DNA from: Pseudofulvimonas gallinarii
GTDB taxonomy: Bacteria; Pseudomonadota; Gammaproteobacteria; Xanthomonadales; UBA2363
NCBI RefSeq assembly: GCF_004343305.1
Contig: NZ_SMAF01000009.1
Location: 1 to 64,000, forward strand
Direction: 5' to 3'
Length of the DNA stretch: 64,000 nt
Position 1 is the stretch's first letter. The number at the start of each line of letters is the position of its first letter. Shown here piece after piece: positions 62,401 through 64,000 of this stretch. A program made the position numbers and the translations under genes. The notes under the pieces were generated by a model. That model saw only the letters and a list, made by a program, of their open reading frames with translations, did not search any database and was not told where the DNA came from.

Positions 62401-64000
62401 GCGCAGCGATCGCATTGTGGAACACATTGGCGATGTGGCCGCTGCCAGAAGAGTGGAAGTAGATGCCCTGATTATTTGAGGCGTCCACCATGTTGCAGGC
62501 CACTTCCGCAGCAACACCGGCGTAGATGCGGATCGCGGCACGCGTTGGCCCACCATCCGTATCGGCGCTGTAAAGCTCATTGCCGGTCACGGTAATGCCA
62601 TTGCCGCCGCCGATATTGATGCCACCGTGAGCAGTGCCCTCAATTCGGTTTCCGACCACCTGAGTGTCGACGTTCAGCCCACCCAGCTGGATGCCCTGAT
62701 AGGCGATGTTGGAGAAGTGATTGCCGAGGACACGAAGGTTGTTCGACGCTTCGGTCTTCACACCGTTGTAACTGCCACCGGTGAGCTCAGCAAAACGGTT
62801 CTGCTCAACAACGATGTTCTGTGTAAGGGTGTTGCTCAGGTAGACGCCGTTGCCGTTGATGCCGATGATGCGGTTGTTGCGCACCACCACGTCGGTAGCG
62901 GTGGTGCTGATAGCCGCAACGGGCGCAGAAGTAGTTGAGCTGGTGCCGGTGATGGTGAAACCATCCAGCACCGAACCGGAGCCCGCCGGAGGAATTCTGA
63001 CCCGCACAGGCGCATCGGGGGCGATGATGGTTTCACCGCCGCTCCGCTCAGCCACCGCACTGGACGCATCCACACCTGCCTGGGCACCGAGCAGGCGCAC
63101 CCGCTTGTTGACAGTCACGGCCTGGGCAAAGCTGCCCGCCTCGACCTGGACCACACCATCAACTGCCGCAGCAGCGATGCCGTTGTTGATGGTGCCGGCA
63201 GATACGGCCGCATCGGTCGAGCCGTAGATGTTGGCTGTCTGCCCGGATCGCACGAATACATCATCGACCGCAACGCCTTCGACAGAGGCACCCGGCCCAG
63301 ACAGGACTAGCGTGTGTGCGGACGACGCCAGATCGTAGCTGTTGTCAGAACCGATGCTCAGGTGGGCAGAGCTGGCAGCCAGCCCCTTTTGCGTGTCTTC
63401 GACGTAGAACGCCGCCAACGCGATGGAACTGAAGTCGACATCGGTCACCTCAAAATTATCGACAGGTCCGTCATACCGGGTGGAGTCAGTCGCGAGGACG
63501 CCGATGTCGACATGACTGACCGAACCACCGCTGATGACATTGGCCGCACTGCCGTCATTGACCACATTGCCCAGCAGATAGCCGATGCTGGTGCGGCCTG
63601 CATCGACATCACTGCCGTCAATGCTGTTGCCACTGATGGAAACCGTGCCCCCACGAGTCAACGAGTGGACCCAAATTCCATTCCACTGAGCAGTCAAGGT
63701 CGGTTCTGCACCCTGGCCATATGCATGGATCGTATTGGAGCGAACATGGAATGTCGGCGGCGAACCAACTCCATTCAGCACATTGGCCCAGATGCCAACG
63801 CCCGTGGCTTTGATCAGATTGCCTTCCGCTTGCGCCTCGAAGCCGGCAGTCGGAGGCATTGCTGTCAGCGACTGGGCCTGGATGCCGGTCCTGACCTGCT
63901 CGATATGATTGTTGTCAACATGGGCATAGAGGCTTTCGTACAACAGGATGCCCACTCCATAACCATGGCCATCACTGTTGATGATGCGACTGTTGGCAAT
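53435..64000 (-). CDS. giant secreted repeat protein (beta-helix, Ig-like, MBG), N-terminus beyond the window
   Basis: At least 3,521 residues; the frame is open to the right edge, so the start and signal peptide are missing. From the N-terminal side: right-handed beta-helix rungs (NNHIEQVRTGIQAQ, NNRIIGINGNGVYLSN, GNRIEGTAHGGINIGGGNGI), an invasin-like Ig domain, MBG domains (YNGAPHAVSLSTDPAGL, YDGSPKSVTVTTSP), five tandem ~150-residue modules (58900-61230), further MBG domains (YDGTAKQASVTTVPAGL), several Big_1-like Ig domains (VRVTDVHGNAVAGETVSFAV) and a DUF11-like domain. LFRNGFE occurs at 53822-53842, where other secreted proteins here end, but 128 residues follow. Surface adhesin or secreted matrix protein is the best guess. 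No catalytic motif is visible. Confidence 0.85.
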   Translation of the reverse strand: MANSRIINSDGHGYGVGILLYESLYAHVDNNHIEQVRTGIQAQSLTAMPPTAGFEAQAEGNLIKATGVGIWANVLNGVGSPPTFHVRSNTIHAYGQGAEPTLTAQWNGIWVHSLTRGGTVSISGNSIDGSDVDAGRTSIGYLLGNVVNDGSAANVISGGSVSHVDIGVLATDSTRYDGPVDNFEVTDVDFSSIALAAFYVEDTQKGLAASSAHLSIGSDNSYDLASSAHTLVLSGPGASVEGVAVDDVFVRSGQTANIYGSTDAAVSAGTINNGIAAAAVDGVVQVEAGSFAQAVTVNKRVRLLGAQAGVDASSAVAERSGGETIIAPDAPVRVRIPPAGSGSVLDGFTITGTSSTTSAPVAAISTTATDVVVRNNRIIGINGNGVYLSNTLTQNIVVEQNRFAELTGGSYNGVKTEASNNLRVLGNHFSNIAYQGIQLGGLNVDTQVVGNRIEGTAHGGINIGGGNGITVTGNELYSADTDGGPTRAAIRIYAGVAAEVACNMVDASNNQGIYFHSSGSGHIANVFHNAIAAPLALVNDHTGGVIVGSNWYGGAAPSMGGNGPAPQVAVALESDPSGDSRCGINTPHSIVAYAGTGTQSTPVDTAFTDLRARVQDELGGAVMGVEVAFSDPSSSTAAGATLGTLVGNTDLNGELVTTAVANGFVGSYTVSASSGSLVPASFALTNTQGTATVTVSDVTAVYNGAPHAVSLSTDPAGLEADVQIVYTDASSVVVATCAATAPACGPDNAGTYIATATIVDNPNYGGTGSGTLTINRAATTIVFAPLSFEYNGSTHIVSAHLADEPGTACPVTGTVGPDVVGSPYTVNAVACVGSNYEAPAASDTAVVTPLPTALTFGHLVQAYDGSPKSVTVTTSPMAGVAVAITYDGSPTPPTAQGSYAVAATITDGNFVLSGGNTATLEIVPGASDIALVLSGPVDDVPVGELAHYAATMIANPALHTGETFGYKLVLSKTGGTHPLALSDIASMEVFYGGAWLGADDIGLDPSLLFQFDIDGNLVYYFPQGISGYAGGFPIEDPSWTWNFRFSFADTGVYTTSAELVDGLTLAPIDPVVSASLATVVVDALPPTDIHLVLSGPASAVQVGDWAEYAGTLIADPSLHVGEDFFVKVRMSRNGGAMTSAELAGMQIFYGGSWIDGAGLTFTQDGNELVYLFPADLLPGGFPITSEEWTWNFRFQYAEADVYTAVAEVIHAADAGNTTPYVFDTAAVSTTVVDAPVVIPDMHLLLTGPLDAVELGATAQYTGTLVANPVDFAGRNFFVRIRLSKNGGAEAMTAADLAVMELFDGSQWVDATTLLQGVLMQDGNELVYLFPRPALDSGFPISSPVWSWNFRFTYGDTGVYSAQADVVDAADIADVDNLGQVAAAASLAGAGIETVVVTTPQIVIDLQGPVVGEVGQALQYVGYLDADPLPDSSETFFVAVRLDKNGGADPMTEADLSKLEISFDGGASWMDFTGGLPLVQDGNALTYEFPQPLLVDGFPITGPWAWNFRFTYADEGIYRAEAVVVTADAGRTPVSNTATVQTTVFAQTPDIAITLQGPVSGIGVGEPAHYTGSLTADPLPASSDEFIVRVRLGKNGGADPMTVADLLSMAISADGVNWTPAPEVLAEIHPDPTDGNYLLYDFPNPLMASFPITGPWTWHFQFTYGSVGTYSAEATVLRYPTNEVVSNTAGVSTLVGLGSANIAIDPASLYVVYDGAPKQASVSTMPAGLSYTVTYNGSSTVPVNAGSYLVEAGIDAGQGYTGSASATMVVAKAVGTVSFAPLSGSFGTAHAVTATLDQDPAADCAVTGTPDSAAATGAYLVSATCEGDNHVASGSVLYQVVPAAAAIEVDDATVAFNGLPQALGATTTPAGLAHVVTYEGVGGTAYPPTTAAPAAVGEYLVTATVTEPGYAAASDTALLTILDGVGFTLGGDTVAVAGSDPDTWSHFTATTANPSGITLGEQLVVEIAIERGGGIAAGDVQLQVEPYGAPGTWVDIPLAVDGDSLAGTFGPYTLDPVASTANLRAKVERGGRYTVVAAVAGASSDTVFAIATHSVDAAELGLVGSGNATGTVAAGVESALTLVNSGTADLGVHMPAPNDENVRGRFFIEGPVPLTAASSAGCGNASCASPDVSVEFYNPVSGSFQHIYNLRAELDGAGDPTGRLYGHFGSLAAGGLPVPAGYAGSFLFRTTFLQHTGTYTVTSQVIGVDSGKVYAEAAPHTVAIGTGAAASIELVSGDAGEAVVGGNAYDNGDLVVRVRDAGGNPVAGAAVAFNVETGSNGAGASFTAPALTDAGGETSIAALSNTIAGDFAVSASIGIAAGQQVEFVLRNVAGDASQLHRVSGSGQTAALNQVFGMPLTVRVTDVHGNAVAGETVSFAVPASGASATLDAGSAVTDGDGFAEVTATANGLPGHYTVAATVAGIAGSADFGLANTAEAADTLALAVTGSDEAVVATGSYSLAATVTGNGLAVPGVSVTFVVEPGAGGAGATTSHVVALTGEDGVATATFNANAAAGPFTVRAVASGTNDDAVTLTNLADAATSLAMVSGSPQSAVVDSAFAQPLVVRATDIHGNPVAGIAVTFTSQGSGANALLAPANGEVLTGVDGTASVGAMANGTAGSYMVQATAAIGSPVDFSLTNTTGAVTISDIVWLDSGTTTVVYDGSARVATATASGGQAVSFTYNGSSLAPVDAGTYLVIASVDDGNVQGSASAMLTIAPATVDVELGDLAHVYDGTARLASVTTDPAGVGGVSIGYLQAGSPVAAPVDAGSYDISVQLANANYVLGDVTPAGAQLVISPAPVSVAFGSLNHVYDGTAKAATVTTTPAGVGGISLSYSQGGVAAVPVDAGSYDVTASLANPNYSLTGSTAAVMVIAQANASVVLSDLLHVYDGTAKQASVTTVPAGLPVNVTYNGGPAPSAVGSYAVLAVVTDGNYSGTASGTLQIVPAGAQTLVLTVNGGSAASATVGTANAYSFVASVADSHGNPLPGVAVAFTASGGGAGINPSTAIVNTGADGEAVFVAGANNVAGVFQVTASATDVAPASVTLTNTADVASSLQIVSGTPQAAQVNSAFADLVVRVTDVHGNAVSGVTVTFDAPVSAATAILDPANGEVVTAGDGLASVSATANGTAGSYVVSAAAAGVVDGVDFALQNVTGSSGLIVKVAGDAQTALAGTAVAIAPQVRVEDGSGNVVEGAIVSFAVTAGGGSATGATVMTGADGLAEVGSWTLGSAAGSNELTASVIGSTATPVVFTATATAQVDAAVSVMALGGYTRVGAIHDHVIVVRNDGVTAASGVSVEVPLPAEHDAATAQWLCLPAGGASCPATTGTGAISTTVNLPAGSSLTFLTSAMVVLPPIDELVTVEASVSAAGDIEPSNDSASATTVVVLFRNGFEVGGDGTNDDGGETDEVVGELRGNAAPLALVDVVRGASTVPAPWLVVETAQGRAVAFVDRVVHGGTAWIRLRDVSATAHRAGAWIQVGEGVGLALGSGNVLLLDSGVDADQLRLAVDAGPGLIVVSLGG
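58900..61230 (-). repeat. five tandem ~150-residue modules within the giant protein
   Basis: Each module starts with L-x-GP (for example IHLVLSGPASAVQVGD, IDLQGPVVGEVGQAL) and contains ADP / F-V-x-VR-x-x-KNGGA, a short insert, a YLFP- or YEFP-like turn, GFPI..W-x-WNFRF-x-Y and V-Y-x-A-A-V-V. The W-x-WNFRF landmark recurs at about 60873, 60430, 59957, 59487 and 59025, a period near 460 bases. Modules are diverged (not recent slippage), and two more distant relatives seem to follow toward the C-terminus. Confidence 0.8.

Noticed and set aside
53588-62479. A 2,963-codon open frame on the + strand, antisense to the giant protein.
   Set aside because: It is a by-product of high GC codon bias opposite a real gene. 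Its translation is Arg/Gly/Asp/His-rich with no domains, while the minus strand gives clear Ig, MBG and beta-helix repeats.

Overview
This is a GC-rich gammaproteobacterial chromosome segment. Several traits point to the Lysobacterales (Xanthomonadales), most likely a Dokdonella- or Rhodanobacter-like member: a CIRCE-controlled groESL operon followed by divergent cutA-dsbD-tlpA, a perfect Crp/Clp-type site, the GGTTACTTTCTCTTG intergenic hairpin, and many secreted proteins ending in F-x-[DN]-G-F-E. The genus is an inference; no rRNA is present.

Layout. 1-4.9 kb: groL (partial), groS, cutA, a long dsbD with two N-terminal alpha domains, a TlpA-like thioredoxin and a lipoprotein. 4.9-10.2 kb: an unusual signalling island (2OG dioxygenase, roadblock protein, MglA-like GTPase, pseudo-receiver/winged-helix protein, second roadblock-like protein, and an ABC-ATPase fused to a dual-specificity phosphatase), divergent from a NarL/LuxR-type regulator across an intergenic region with two copies of a 15-bp palindrome. 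10.2-15.1 kb: pgk, then a probable copper-handling trio (Cys/His-rich secreted protein, TolC-like lipoprotein, multicopper oxidase). 15.1-21.8 kb: a repeat hairpin, tex, a secreted anchor-D-like protein and parC. 22.3-26.4 kb: three tandem paralogous secreted proteins, the middle one broken by a 1-nt deletion. 26.5-35.6 kb: a GT87-like membrane protein, a czc-type heavy-metal RND efflux operon with a small His-rich protein, bfr/bfd under a Fur box, rppH and tRNA-Met.

35.7-42 kb: a large secreted subtilisin with P-domain, a decayed IS5-family element with CTAA target duplication next to a long inverted repeat, and BON and CsbD stress genes. 42.4-53.4 kb: a mostly housekeeping block (SDR oxidoreductase, SppA, MATE transporter, DUF3667 protein, priA behind an inverted DnaA-box pair, SleB-like hydrolase, Thr/Ser dehydratase-type PLP enzyme, Bax-inhibitor-1 protein). 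From 53.4 kb to the right edge lies one gene on the minus strand, at least 3,521 residues long: beta-helix start, Ig-like/MBG repeats, five tandem ~150-residue modules, and an internal LFRNGFE motif followed by a 128-residue tail.

The most promising undescribed items are the roadblock/GTPase/ABC-phosphatase operon with its paired palindromes, and the shared F-x-[DN]-G-F-E terminus on five of the secreted proteins.
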